DNA of 9,568 nucleotides. It comes from Nitrososphaerota archaeon. Its GTDB lineage: Archaea; Thermoproteota; Nitrososphaeria; Nitrososphaerales; Nitrosopumilaceae. The notes beneath the pieces are model-generated. The model ran no database searches. It was not told the DNA's origin and was given only the letters and a program-made list of their open reading frames with translations. Made by a program: the position numbers and the translations under genes. This document shows positions 1-7,297 of this stretch, in pieces. The DNA lies in the NCBI GenBank assembly GCA_016126025.1, contig JAEFDA010000074.1:1-9568 (forward strand), written 5' to 3'. Position 1 is the first letter of the stretch, and each line of letters opens with the position of its first letter.

Positions 1-2
1 CC

Positions 3-86
3 CTCCGCGTGGAATGGTACTCGGGCTCCAGCCTGCGGGCGGCGGATATCTTGTTCCGGTACGACCACCCTAGATCAGAGGAGTAG
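3..86 (+). CDS. 3' end of an unrecognised protein-coding gene (partial)
   Basis: Frame 3 is open from the window edge to a TAG at 84-86 and reads as 27 residues ending in RYDHPRSEE. Its third codon positions are mostly G or C, as in alaS downstream, which fits a real C-terminus. The piece is too short to assign a family or function. The opposite strand is also open here, so strand choice rests only on the stop codon falling just before an AT-rich, promoter-like gap. If real, it is co-oriented with alaS and ends 163 nt before it. Confidence 0.35.
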   Translation, partial: LRVEWYSGSSLRAADILFRYDHPRSEE

Positions 87-204
87 TTGTGTGCATTATC
101 TCCATCATATCTGGCCGCAAGCGCCCCGCCATACGGTTCCCGGATGAGATGCGGTCGGCTGCGGGGGGCTCGTGAACAGGTGGGCGCGATAACTTGGCAG
201 TTCA

Positions 205-224
205 GAAAAAACCAAATATTCATA
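205..224 (+). promoter_or_regulatory. candidate TATA-like promoter of the alaS-leuS operon
   Basis: This is the only AT-rich stretch in the gap before alaS. It contains an A-run followed by AAATATTCATA, in otherwise GC-rich DNA. Its centre lies about 30-35 nt before the GTG at 250. Archaeal TATA boxes sit about 26-28 nt before the transcription start, so this would give a very short leader or none. No Shine-Dalgarno precedes the GTG, only a C-rich tract, which fits (near-)leaderless initiation. The rest of 87-249 shows no gene and no tRNA. Confidence 0.35.
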
Positions 225-249
225 ACGCAACCTCCCCTCCCCCGCCCCC

Positions 250-2835
250 GTGGACAAGTCCCAGATATTGGCCAAATTCTCCGCCGACCCGGACCGATAC
301 TATACGGTGGAGCTATTCCAGAACGAGGGGTTCGAGAGGCGGGCGTGCCGCATATGCGGCCGCTACTACTGGAGCGCCGACCCCGGGATGCTGGAGTGCC
401 CCGACCACGACCCGAACACCTACTCGTTCATAGGCCAGCCCCCCACCGGTATGCGGCTGGACTACACAGAAGCGTGGAAACGCATCGAGGAGTTCTTCGT
501 ATCACAGAACCACACCTCCATACCAAGGTACCCGGTGGTCTGCCGGTGGCGCGACGACCTGTACTATACGATTGCATCCATAGTGGACTTCCAGCGGGTC
601 GCCGGCTCCCAGGTCACCTTCCAGTTCCCGGCAAACCCCCTCGTAGTGCCGCAGACCTGCCTCCGCTTCAAGGACATCGAGAACGTGGGGGTGACCGGAC
701 GGCACTTTAGCAGCTTCTGCATGGTGGGCCAGCACTCCGTGCCGGATACGGGCGGCTACTGGAAGGACACCTGCATGGAGCTGGACCACGACCTGCTCAC
801 CGGCCCCTTCGGCATACCCTCCGAGGAGATAACCTTCGTGGAGGACGTCTGGGCGGGCGGGGGCTCGTTTGGACCCTCCCTGGAGTACTTTGTGCGGGGT
901 CTGGAGCTGGGCAACGCCGTCTTCACCGAGTTCCAGGGCACCATAGAGAACCACACCACCCTGAAACACCGCATCATAGACATGGGCGCCGGCCTGGAGA
1001 GGTTCGCCTGGATTACCATGGGCACCCCCACCGCGTACGACTGCTGCTTTGGGCCCGCTCTGGACACCATACTAGACATATTCGGGGCCGACCCCGACCA
1101 CCCCGCCCTCAAGCCATACTATATCGGGGTGGCCCGGGGGCTGGACTCCATGCCCATATCCGCGCTGCGGGAGAGGGCCCGGGAGGGGGCCGGCATCAGC
1201 CCGGATGCATTCGGCAGGATGATACTCCCCCTGGAAAAATCGTACATGGTCGCCGACCACCTCCGGACCCTGATATTTGCAATAGCCGACGGCTCGCTGC
1301 CCAGCAACGTGGGCGGGGGGTACAACCTCCGCATGATGGTGCGGCGCATAGCCGACTCGGGCATACCCGACATACACGACATCATAGAGAGGCAGGTGAA
1401 CTACCTCTCGGCCACCTACCCGGAGCTGGACCGGCGGCGGGACGACATACATACCATACTGGACATAGAGACGGAGCGGTACCGTTCCACCCGGGGCCGC
1501 ATGGCCAAGGTCGCCTCGCGCATCAAGCAGAAGAGCGACAGCATAACGGTGGGCGAGCTCATAACGCTGTACGAGTCCGACGGGATAACCCCCGAGTACC
1601 TGGTGGAGTGCGGGGCCATACCGTCGGTGCCCGACGGGTTCCGGGCGGCCTTGGCCTCGCTCCACCAGAGCCGGCGCAGGGCTCCCCCCGAGCCGCCGGA
1701 GAGTCCCCTCCCGGCCACCACACCGCTCTACTATATGGAGGACCCGCACACCTTCGAGGCCCGTGTGCTGGCCATACACGGTGATGCCATAATACTGGAT
1801 AAGACCTCGTTTTATCCCCGGGGCGGAGGCCAGGAGCCGGACCGTGGTACAATAGCCGGCTGCCACATACACGACGTCGAGAAGGCCGGCGAGGCCATAC
1901 TCCACCACACCGCAGACACGCCGCCGGAGGTGGGCCGGACCGTGCAATGCGCCATAGATACGGAACGGCGCCGTAACATCACCCGGCACCACACCGCCAC
2001 CCACATACTCAACGCCTCCTCCCGCCGCACCCTGGGCTCCTGGGTCTGGCAGCACTCGGCCCGCAAGGATGCCGACCATGCCCGGCTGGACATCACTCAC
2101 CACTCGGCGCTGACCCCCGGACAGATACGCGCCATACAGGATATGGCCAATGATATGGTGCGGCAGGACCTGCCCGTTTCCATACAGTATATGGACCGGG
2201 GGAGCGCCGAGTCAGAGTACGGCTTCAGCATATACCAGGGGGGTGTGGTCCCGGTGGACTCGGTCCGTATAGTATCCATAGGTGATGTGGACGTGGAGGC
2301 CTGCGGCGGGACGCACGTCCCCCGGACCGGAATGGTGGAACATATCACGATAACCCGCGCCAAGCGCATACAGGACGGTGTGGTGCGCCTGGAGTTCACC
2401 GTCATGGAACGGGAGGCTCCGCACATGGAGGGCGCGCACCGGGAGGGGCGGCCCGACCACTCCGGTACGATATCCCAACTGTGCGGCGAGATACCCGCCG
2501 GCTCGCACCAGAGCCCCACAATATCATACAACATGGGAGCCTGCGTCATACACGACGATGCGTACGACCAAAAGTTCCACACCACCCTGGCCAAGAGGCT
2601 GGTAAAATCCGGCCACACCATAACATACTGCGGCATGTTCCGGAGCGGCCCGGCGGTCCGCGTCATGGTATATTGTACGGAGGACTCGCCCCACAATGCC
2701 ATGGAGATAGCCGAAACCATATCCGAGATGCTGGGGGGCCGCGCCGCCGGCAACCATACGTTCGCGCAGGGCGGCGGGAGACATACCGGTATGATGCAGG
2801 AGGCCGCCGCCTGGGCCAGGGAGGCCATACTATGA
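250..2835 (+). CDS. alaS: alanine--tRNA ligase, archaeal type
   Basis: Cytosolic class II synthetase that charges tRNA-Ala with alanine and hydrolyses mischarged Ser/Gly-tRNA-Ala; 861 residues. The archaeal N-terminal extension has a Cys cluster: C33-x2-C36, C50-x2-H53. The catalytic core follows, with class II motif 3 GAGLERF at 246-252. The editing domain has its zinc ligands in HHTATH (H581, H585) and CGGTH (C685, H689). The C-terminal DHHA1/C-Ala region ends in the glycine-rich AQGGG at 839-843. The GTG start gives an N-terminus (MDKSQILAKF) that leads directly into the archaeal extension, and no SD precedes it. The linker between the editing domain and C-Ala (about 720-757) looks shorter than the long helical linker usual in AlaRS, and the fourth zinc position is His or Asp rather than Cys. 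It is translationally coupled to leuS. Isoleucine is mostly ATA. Assignment is secure. Confidence 0.97.
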   Translation: MDKSQILAKFSADPDRYYTVELFQNEGFERRACRICGRYYWSADPGMLECPDHDPNTYSFIGQPPTGMRLDYTEAWKRIEEFFVSQNHTSIPRYPVVCRWRDDLYYTIASIVDFQRVAGSQVTFQFPANPLVVPQTCLRFKDIENVGVTGRHFSSFCMVGQHSVPDTGGYWKDTCMELDHDLLTGPFGIPSEEITFVEDVWAGGGSFGPSLEYFVRGLELGNAVFTEFQGTIENHTTLKHRIIDMGAGLERFAWITMGTPTAYDCCFGPALDTILDIFGADPDHPALKPYYIGVARGLDSMPISALRERAREGAGISPDAFGRMILPLEKSYMVADHLRTLIFAIADGSLPSNVGGGYNLRMMVRRIADSGIPDIHDIIERQVNYLSATYPELDRRRDDIHTILDIETERYRSTRGRMAKVASRIKQKSDSITVGELITLYESDGITPEYLVECGAIPSVPDGFRAALASLHQSRRRAPPEPPESPLPATTPLYYMEDPHTFEARVLAIHGDAIILDKTSFYPRGGGQEPDRGTIAGCHIHDVEKAGEAILHHTADTPPEVGRTVQCAIDTERRRNITRHHTATHILNASSRRTLGSWVWQHSARKDADHARLDITHHSALTPGQIRAIQDMANDMVRQDLPVSIQYMDRGSAESEYGFSIYQGGVVPVDSVRIVSIGDVDVEACGGTHVPRTGMVEHITITRAKRIQDGVVRLEFTVMEREAPHMEGAHREGRPDHSGTISQLCGEIPAGSHQSPTISYNMGACVIHDDAYDQKFHTTLAKRLVKSGHTITYCGMFRSGPAVRVMVYCTEDSPHNAMEIAETISEMLGGRAAGNHTFAQGGGRHTGMMQEAAAWAREAIL
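2820..2824 (+). promoter_or_regulatory. Shine-Dalgarno for leuS inside the 3' end of alaS
   Basis: GGAGG lies in the last codons of alaS, 7 nt before the ATG at 2832. It complements the archaeal 16S 3' end well. It fixes the leuS start even though the leuS frame stays open far upstream, to about 2481. Together with the ATGA overlap it points to translational coupling. Confidence 0.7.
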
Positions 2836-5627
2836 CCGAATGGCGCGGTATGGAGGAGAGGTGGCAGAGGGCGTGGAACGAGGCGCGCCTCTTCGAGTCG
2901 GACCCCGACTCCCGCCCCAAGAAGACCATCACGGTGGCATACCCCTACCCCAACTCGCCGCAGCACCTGGGCCACGGCCGCACCTACACCTTGGCCGACA
3001 TCAACGCCCGGTTCTGGCGGATGCGCGGGTACAACGTGCTGTTCCCCATGGGGTTCCACTACACCGGCACGCCCATACTGGGGATGGCCCGGCGGGTGGC
3101 CGGCGGCGACCCGGACATAATGGACGGCCTGCTGAACATATACGGGGTCCCCCCGGATGCGGTGCGGGAGTTTGTCGAGCCGCTCAAGATAGCCGACTAC
3201 TTCAGCGCCGAGATAGAGATGGGCATGAAGGAGATGGGCTACTCGATAGACTGGCGGCGGCGCTTCACCACCATCCACCCCGCATACCAGAGGTTCGTGG
3301 AGTGGCAGATAGAGTCGCTGCGGCGGCGGCGCCTCATACGCCGGGGCTCCCACCCGGTGGGGTGGTGCCCCCAGGACGGCAACCCCGTCTCGCAGCACGA
3401 CACCCTGGGCGACGTGGAGCCGGAGTTCGCCGAGTACACCATAGTCAAGTTCGGGTGGGGCCGCCACATACTGCCCGCCGCGACCCTGCGCCCGGAGACC
3501 ATATTCGGCGTGACCAACCTGTGGGTGAACCCCGACATACGGTACGGGATATGGCGGGTGGGCCGCGAGAGGTGGATCATGACAGAGGAGTGCGCCCAGA
3601 AGCTCGCCCACCAGGGCTGGCGGCCCGTCCATATAGGCGCCATACCCGCATCCGAGATTCTGGGCGCCGCGATCCAGTCGCCGGTCGGCGGCCATATCCC
3701 CGTGCTGCCGGCCGGGTTCGTGCGCCCGGACACCGGCACCGGCATAGTGATGTCGGTGCCCGCCCACGCCCCATTCGACCATGCCGCCCTCCGCGCCATC
3801 GACCCGGACGGTGCCATACCCTCCCGGCCCATAATCACGGTATCGGGGTACGGGGACGACCCCGCCGCCCAGATATGCGAGGGGCTGGACCCCTCCGACG
3901 AGGCGGCGCTGGAGAGGGCCACCGAGACGCTGTACAGCAAGGAGTTTCACACCGGGGTGATGCGGGAGGGGTGCGGCCCGTACTCGGGTAGGAAGGTCTC
4001 CGAGTGCAAGGACGACATAAGGGCATGGCTGGCGCACAGGTTCGGGTCCAAGACCATAATGGAGATGGCCGGCGAGGTGCGGTGCAGGTGTGGCGCCAAA
4101 TGCATAGTGAAGATGCTGGAGAAGCAGTGGTTCTTGGATTATGGCGACGAGTCCTGGAAGGCGTCTGCCCGCCGCTGCTTGGATGGCATGGAGGTGCTGC
4201 CCCCCGAGATACGCGGCGAGTTTCACAATATCATAGGGTGGCTGCGGGAACGGGCCTGCGCCCGGCAGCGGGGGCTTGGCACCCGGCTCCCCTGGGACCC
4301 GGACTGGATCGTCGAGAGCCTGACCGACTCGACCATATACACCGCGTTCTATATCATAATGAAGTACGTGAACGCGGAGGCCATCCGGCCCGATGCGATG
4401 GACTGGGACCTCTTCGAGTATGTGTTTCTGGGGCGGGGGGAGCCGCCGCACCCGGCGGCCCAGAAGATGCGCCAGGAGTTCCTGTACTATTATCCGGTGG
4501 ACACGCGCCACTCCGGCCGGGACTTGGTGCCCAACCATTTGACCTTCTTTGTGATGAACCACACGGCCCTCTTCCCGGAGAGGCACTGGCCCCGCCAGAT
4601 AGTGGTGAACGGCTCCGTTCTGATGGATGGAAAGAAGATGTCCAAGAGCATGGGGAACATCATACCCCTGCGGGGCGCCATACTGAGGTACGGCGCCGAC
4701 CCCATCCGGCTGGGCATCACCATATCCGCCGAGCTGCTCCAAGACGCCGACGTCAACTTGGAGTCAGTCTCGGGGATGGGGGCCCGGCTGGAGCGGATGA
4801 TCCGGGAGTGCGGGGAGGCCGAACCCGGCGAGGCCGGTGGGGAATGGGAGGATATGTGGATGCGCTCCAGAATGCACGGCACCATACGAACGGTGACCGC
4901 GAACATGGAGAGGATGCGTATGCGGGAAGCGCTACACGATATAATGCATGGCATGGAGCGGGACATCCAGTGGTATGCCCGCCGGCTGGTGGCCCGGGGA
5001 CGCGCCATGCCCCCCGGGATGAGGCGCCTGATATGCGATACGAGGGCTCGGCTCCTGTCCCCCTTCGCCCCCCACGCCGCCGAGGAGATGTGGCACGCCT
5101 TGGGGAATGATGGTTTGGTGGCATCCTCGGAGTGGCCCGAGGCAGGAGACGTTGACCACTCCATTATACACGACGAGGACTATCTGGCCTCGGTGCTGCG
5201 CGACATATCCCATATAGTGAGGGTGTCGGGCATCATACCCAAACACATACGGGTATACGCGGCCGAGTCCCGCAAGATATACGACACGGTATTGGAGTGC
5301 GTGGCGGGGGGCGCCGCGGACATGCGCAGCATAATGGGCATAATATCCGGCGACGACTCCAAGAGGCACCTGCGCGTATACCCCAAGGAGATAGCCGCCT
5401 GCCTGAAGGACATACTGTCTGAGAGCGTTACGACCCGCGAGGCGCGCCTGCGCCATGTCACGTTCGACGAGAGAAAACTGCTGGAGGTGCACCTGCCTGA
5501 CGTGGTGAGGACCGAGTACGACTGTACCGTTACGGTATATGGGAGCGAAGGGGTGCCCGAGTCCGAAGACCCCAAAGGAAAGGCGCGCCTTGCCCGGGCG
5601 TACCACCCGGCCATCTACATAGAGTGA
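2832..5627 (+). CDS. leuS: leucine--tRNA ligase, archaeal/eukaryotic type
   Basis: Cytosolic class I synthetase that attaches leucine to tRNA-Leu; 931 residues, close to the usual length of archaeal LeuRS. The HIGH motif is HLGH at 45-48 and the KMSKS loop is at 602-606. The inserted CP1 editing domain shows the threonine-rich TLRPET at 218-223 and the conserved GTGIVMSVPAHAPFD segment ending in D316, the residue that recognises the amino group of misacylated substrate. A Cys cluster after the editing domain (C418, C420, C424) suggests a small zinc-binding element. The C-terminal part carries the helical anticodon-binding domain and an archaeal extension. The ATG overlaps the alaS stop as ATGA, and a GGAGG lies 7 nt upstream, so the long upstream open frame is not part of the protein. 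No T-rich terminator is visible after the TGA. Assignment is secure. Confidence 0.97.
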   Translation: MTEWRGMEERWQRAWNEARLFESDPDSRPKKTITVAYPYPNSPQHLGHGRTYTLADINARFWRMRGYNVLFPMGFHYTGTPILGMARRVAGGDPDIMDGLLNIYGVPPDAVREFVEPLKIADYFSAEIEMGMKEMGYSIDWRRRFTTIHPAYQRFVEWQIESLRRRRLIRRGSHPVGWCPQDGNPVSQHDTLGDVEPEFAEYTIVKFGWGRHILPAATLRPETIFGVTNLWVNPDIRYGIWRVGRERWIMTEECAQKLAHQGWRPVHIGAIPASEILGAAIQSPVGGHIPVLPAGFVRPDTGTGIVMSVPAHAPFDHAALRAIDPDGAIPSRPIITVSGYGDDPAAQICEGLDPSDEAALERATETLYSKEFHTGVMREGCGPYSGRKVSECKDDIRAWLAHRFGSKTIMEMAGEVRCRCGAKCIVKMLEKQWFLDYGDESWKASARRCLDGMEVLPPEIRGEFHNIIGWLRERACARQRGLGTRLPWDPDWIVESLTDSTIYTAFYIIMKYVNAEAIRPDAMDWDLFEYVFLGRGEPPHPAAQKMRQEFLYYYPVDTRHSGRDLVPNHLTFFVMNHTALFPERHWPRQIVVNGSVLMDGKKMSKSMGNIIPLRGAILRYGADPIRLGITISAELLQDADVNLESVSGMGARLERMIRECGEAEPGEAGGEWEDMWMRSRMHGTIRTVTANMERMRMREALHDIMHGMERDIQWYARRLVARGRAMPPGMRRLICDTRARLLSPFAPHAAEEMWHALGNDGLVASSEWPEAGDVDHSIIHDEDYLASVLRDISHIVRVSGIIPKHIRVYAAESRKIYDTVLECVAGGAADMRSIMGIISGDDSKRHLRVYPKEIAACLKDILSESVTTREARLRHVTFDERKLLEVHLPDVVRTEYDCTVTVYGSEGVPESEDPKGKARLARAYHPAIYIE

Positions 5628-5710
5628 AGTCTGTGGTGGCGTATCTGTAGCGCCTTGGGTATCATTAGGAGCCATATCTAGCTGTTTCATCCATATGGTA
5701 TCCAAGAGGC

Positions 5711-5756
5711 AGAACTGGCGGCCAATTCTGATTCTGGCAGGTCGGCGATCTACCTG
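5711..5756 (-). terminator. hairpins after the pentapeptide gene, possible 3' end structure
   Basis: Reading the minus strand just past the stop at 5759, two inverted repeats follow each other. The first is CAGGT/ACCTG (5756-5752 with 5742-5738, 9-nt loop). The second is AGAATTGG CCG CCAGTTCT (5729-5711), an 8-bp stem with one G-U pair and a 3-nt loop. The second stem has a mismatch on the other strand, so it favours the minus transcript. No T-run follows, whereas archaeal termination normally needs one, so this may only protect the 3' end. The convergent gap 5628-5758 holds nothing else I recognise. Confidence 0.25.
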
Positions 5757-5758
5757 AC

Positions 5759-7192
5759 TCAGGGCATGATGGTGGTATGGTCGGTTATGGCTTTGTGGAG
5801 ATCGGCGCCGCTGAGGTTGGCGCCGCTGAGATCTGCCCTGACTAAGAAGGCGCCGCGCAGGTCTGCGCCGCGCAGGTCGGCATAGGCTAAAAGCGCCCCG
5901 TCCAAGTCGGCTCCATACATGCGGGCTCCGCGCAGGTCGGCTTCTAGCAATATGGCATCAGACAGGCGGGTCCCGACTAAGATGGCCTCGCGCAGGTCTG
6001 CGCCAGTCAAAAAAGATTCACTGAGGTCTGCGCCGCGCAGGTAAGCCCCGGTCAGGTCGGCATGGCTGAGGTCTGCGCCGCGCAGGTAAGTCCTAGCCAG
6101 ATCGGCGCTGCTGAGGTCTGCCCCGAACATAATGGAATCACCCAAGTCAGCCCCGTTTAAATAAGCACCAACCAAGATAGAACCGCCTAGATCAGCTCCG
6201 CGCAAATAAGATCTAGTCAGGTCGGCATAGCTAAGATCTGCCCCGAACATAATGGAATCACCCAAGTCTGTCTCGCGCACATATGCCCCGGCTAAACTGG
6301 CCCAGCTGAGGTCAGCCCCACGCATGTACGCCTCCCCCAAACTAGCCCCGGTCAAATCAGCGCCAGTTAGGTCCGCCCCTCCGAGGTTGGCCCCGGTCAG
6401 GTCGGCATCTTTGAGGTCTGCTCCAACCAAGATAGCGCCAGCAAGATCCTTGCGGGAGAGATCCATCCCTGCGAGATCTGCTCCTGTGAAGTTCAGTATG
6501 TCCGTGTGCGGCACCACCTCAAACCACCAACCAGTCACCCCGTCAGGAAAATAGTTCCAGCTAGGGGAACCGGTGGCCTCGATGTAATGTATGTATTCGC
6601 CGTCGTTGACGGCCAGTATTACGTGGTTCATGGTCTGGGGATCTGTGGGGTTGTCAGCATCCATGTACACGTACTCAAATGTCCAGCCTCTTGTATGCGG
6701 CGAGGACATCAACATATCAGCCACCAATATTACCAAGTCTTCGCAGTCACCCCCGCCCCTAGTAAGTGTCTCTAGAGCGTACCTTCCCTCGCTGTATTCG
6801 TGCAGGTCCTCGTCATACACCGTCAGTTGTGACACTATATGCCACACCTCCCAAATAAAATCAGAGTTATCGTAAGAGTTATCGTACACGCCGCCTATTA
6901 CTTTGGTAAAGTCCATACGTACGAATCCATCAAAATTTATCGTGCGGATGGTTGAATCGTCCAGTTGCAGGTTGATCTTGTCACGTACAAGATCTCGACT
7001 CTTGACTACTGTGTTCTCGTATGTGACTACAGGCATACTCCACGAATAGGAATTACCTTTGGAGTCGGAAAACTTCCAATTCACGTCCGTCCCCTCAATG
7101 GTGGTAGTTGCGGCATCGGCCTCTTGGCCTACGCCGGTTACAGTAAGAGCGGCCAAGGCTCCCAGCACGCTATAAGCGACGACAGGAGACAT
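5759..7192 (-). CDS. exported transglutaminase-like protein with pentapeptide-repeat C-terminus
   Basis: A 477-residue protein in three parts. Residues 1-27 look like a cleavable signal peptide: a short hydrophobic stretch (AYSVLGALAALTV) followed by an AxA-type site near ADA. Residues about 100-230 resemble the transglutaminase/papain-like fold: GGGDCEDL gives a nucleophile C150, MNHVILAV gives H190, and YIEATG gives E205 as third residue. From about 236 to 466 runs an uninterrupted A(D/N)LxG-type pentapeptide repeat domain, expected to form a right-handed quadrilateral beta-helix. It may act as a peptidase or a cross-linking enzyme outside the membrane, with the helix as spacer or binding surface; substrate unknown. 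The ATG at 7192 is chosen because a TATA box is centred 27 nt upstream. The 31 codons further upstream, to an ATG at 7285, would run through that promoter and spoil the signal peptide. The gene is convergent to leuS and divergent from the HD operon. Confidence 0.85.
   Translation of the reverse strand: MSPVVAYSVLGALAALTVTGVGQEADAATTTIEGTDVNWKFSDSKGNSYSWSMPVVTYENTVVKSRDLVRDKINLQLDDSTIRTINFDGFVRMDFTKVIGGVYDNSYDNSDFIWEVWHIVSQLTVYDEDLHEYSEGRYALETLTRGGGDCEDLVILVADMLMSSPHTRGWTFEYVYMDADNPTDPQTMNHVILAVNDGEYIHYIEATGSPSWNYFPDGVTGWWFEVVPHTDILNFTGADLAGMDLSRKDLAGAILVGADLKDADLTGANLGGADLTGADLTGASLGEAYMRGADLSWASLAGAYVRETDLGDSIMFGADLSYADLTRSYLRGADLGGSILVGAYLNGADLGDSIMFGADLSSADLARTYLRGADLSHADLTGAYLRGADLSESFLTGADLREAILVGTRLSDAILLEADLRGARMYGADLDGALLAYADLRGADLRGAFLVRADLSGANLSGADLHKAITDHTTIMP
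5797..6481 (-). repeat. pentapeptide-coding 15-bp tandem repeats (about 46 units)
   Basis: The C-terminal half of the exported protein is coded by degenerate 15-bp units of the type GCxGACCTGxxxGGx, read on the minus strand. On the + strand they appear as repeated CGCGCAGGTCTG/CGG blocks. At protein level leucine, or occasionally isoleucine or methionine, recurs every fifth residue, with small residues two positions before it. About 46 units would make roughly 11-12 coils of a four-sided beta-helix. Confidence 0.9.
6117..6268 (-). repeat. recent 120-bp (40-residue) duplication within the pentapeptide array
   Basis: Bases 6117-6148 are identical to 6237-6268 over 32 bp, exactly 120 bp apart. 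The sequence upstream of each copy is also clearly alike. In the protein this repeats DLGDSIMFGADLS, then a similar ADLxRxYLRGADL, with a 40-residue period. That is eight pentapeptides, or two full beta-helix coils, so the duplication keeps the fold in register. Confidence 0.85.
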
Positions 7193-7210
7193 GCAGCGTG
7201 TCGAGGCAGG

Positions 7211-7223
7211 ATAGTATATAAAA
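7211..7223 (-). promoter_or_regulatory. TATA box for the exported pentapeptide gene
   Basis: On the minus strand TTTTATATACTAT matches the archaeal TATA-box pattern. TTTTATATA (7223-7215) is centred at about 7219, 27 nt before the ATG at 7192. That is the spacing expected if transcription starts at the start codon, giving a leaderless mRNA. No Shine-Dalgarno precedes the ATG. Confidence 0.65.
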
Positions 7224-7240
7224 GAATGTATAAAAGAGTT
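7217..7240 (+). repeat. tandem 12-bp TATA-like repeat in the divergent promoter region
   Basis: TATAAAAGA occurs at 7217-7225 and again at 7229-7237, a 12-bp period (TATAAAAGAATG, TATAAAAGAGTT). The repeat overlaps the minus-strand TATA box and could also act as TATA elements for the + strand operon, with starts near 7246 or 7258. It may let the two divergent genes share or compete for TBP. Confidence 0.5.
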
Positions 7241-7265
7241 AAGTATATGTTCTGCGTTGGGCAAT

Positions 7266-7275
7266 AAGTATAAAT
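7266..7275 (+). promoter_or_regulatory. candidate TATA box for the HD-dNTPase operon
   Basis: AAGTATAAAT, with TATAAA at 7269-7274, is centred about 27 nt before the ATG at 7298. This fits a leaderless transcript beginning at that ATG. The earlier in-frame ATG at 7274 would lie inside this box, and it has no Shine-Dalgarno. It could still be used from the TATA-like repeats further upstream. Confidence 0.4.
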
Positions 7276-7297
7276 GAACATCCATTCTGATGGAAAC

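Noticed and set aside
1..130. Open minus-strand frame at the left edge
   Set aside because: No ATG or GTG start near a promoter-like site; the + strand reading with its TAG is slightly more plausible, though neither is certain.
87..249. tRNA or structured RNA in the gap before alaS (a T-box-like leader was considered)
   Set aside because: No T-loop (GGTTCRANYCC) or cloverleaf could be drawn; T-box control of synthetases is bacterial, and the start here looks leaderless.
87..710. 207-codon + strand frame before and into alaS
   Set aside because: It overlaps the conserved N-terminus of AlaRS and has an Arg/Pro-rich composition with no recognisable motif.
2481..2831. 117-codon upstream extension of the leuS frame
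   Set aside because: It overlaps the conserved C-Ala domain of alaS, is Arg-rich, and has no SD; the ATG at 2832 with GGAGG is much better.
2097..4742. 881-codon open frame on the minus strand across alaS and leuS
   Set aside because: It is antisense to two secure synthetase genes. The translation is low-complexity in Gly, Pro, His, Arg, Val and Tyr, as expected of a shadow frame in GC-rich DNA.
5790..6484. CRISPR-like regular repeats
   Set aside because: The period is 15 bp, in frame and coding for A(D/N)Lxx; there are no unique spacers between constant repeats.
6252..6554. 100-codon + strand frame opposite the pentapeptide array
   Set aside because: Its apparent repeats (SAPxK/R) are only the complement of the pentapeptide codons.
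7193..7285. 31-codon N-terminal extension of the exported pentapeptide protein
   Set aside because: It would read through the TATA box centred 27 nt before the ATG at 7192 and would place 31 residues ahead of a good signal peptide.
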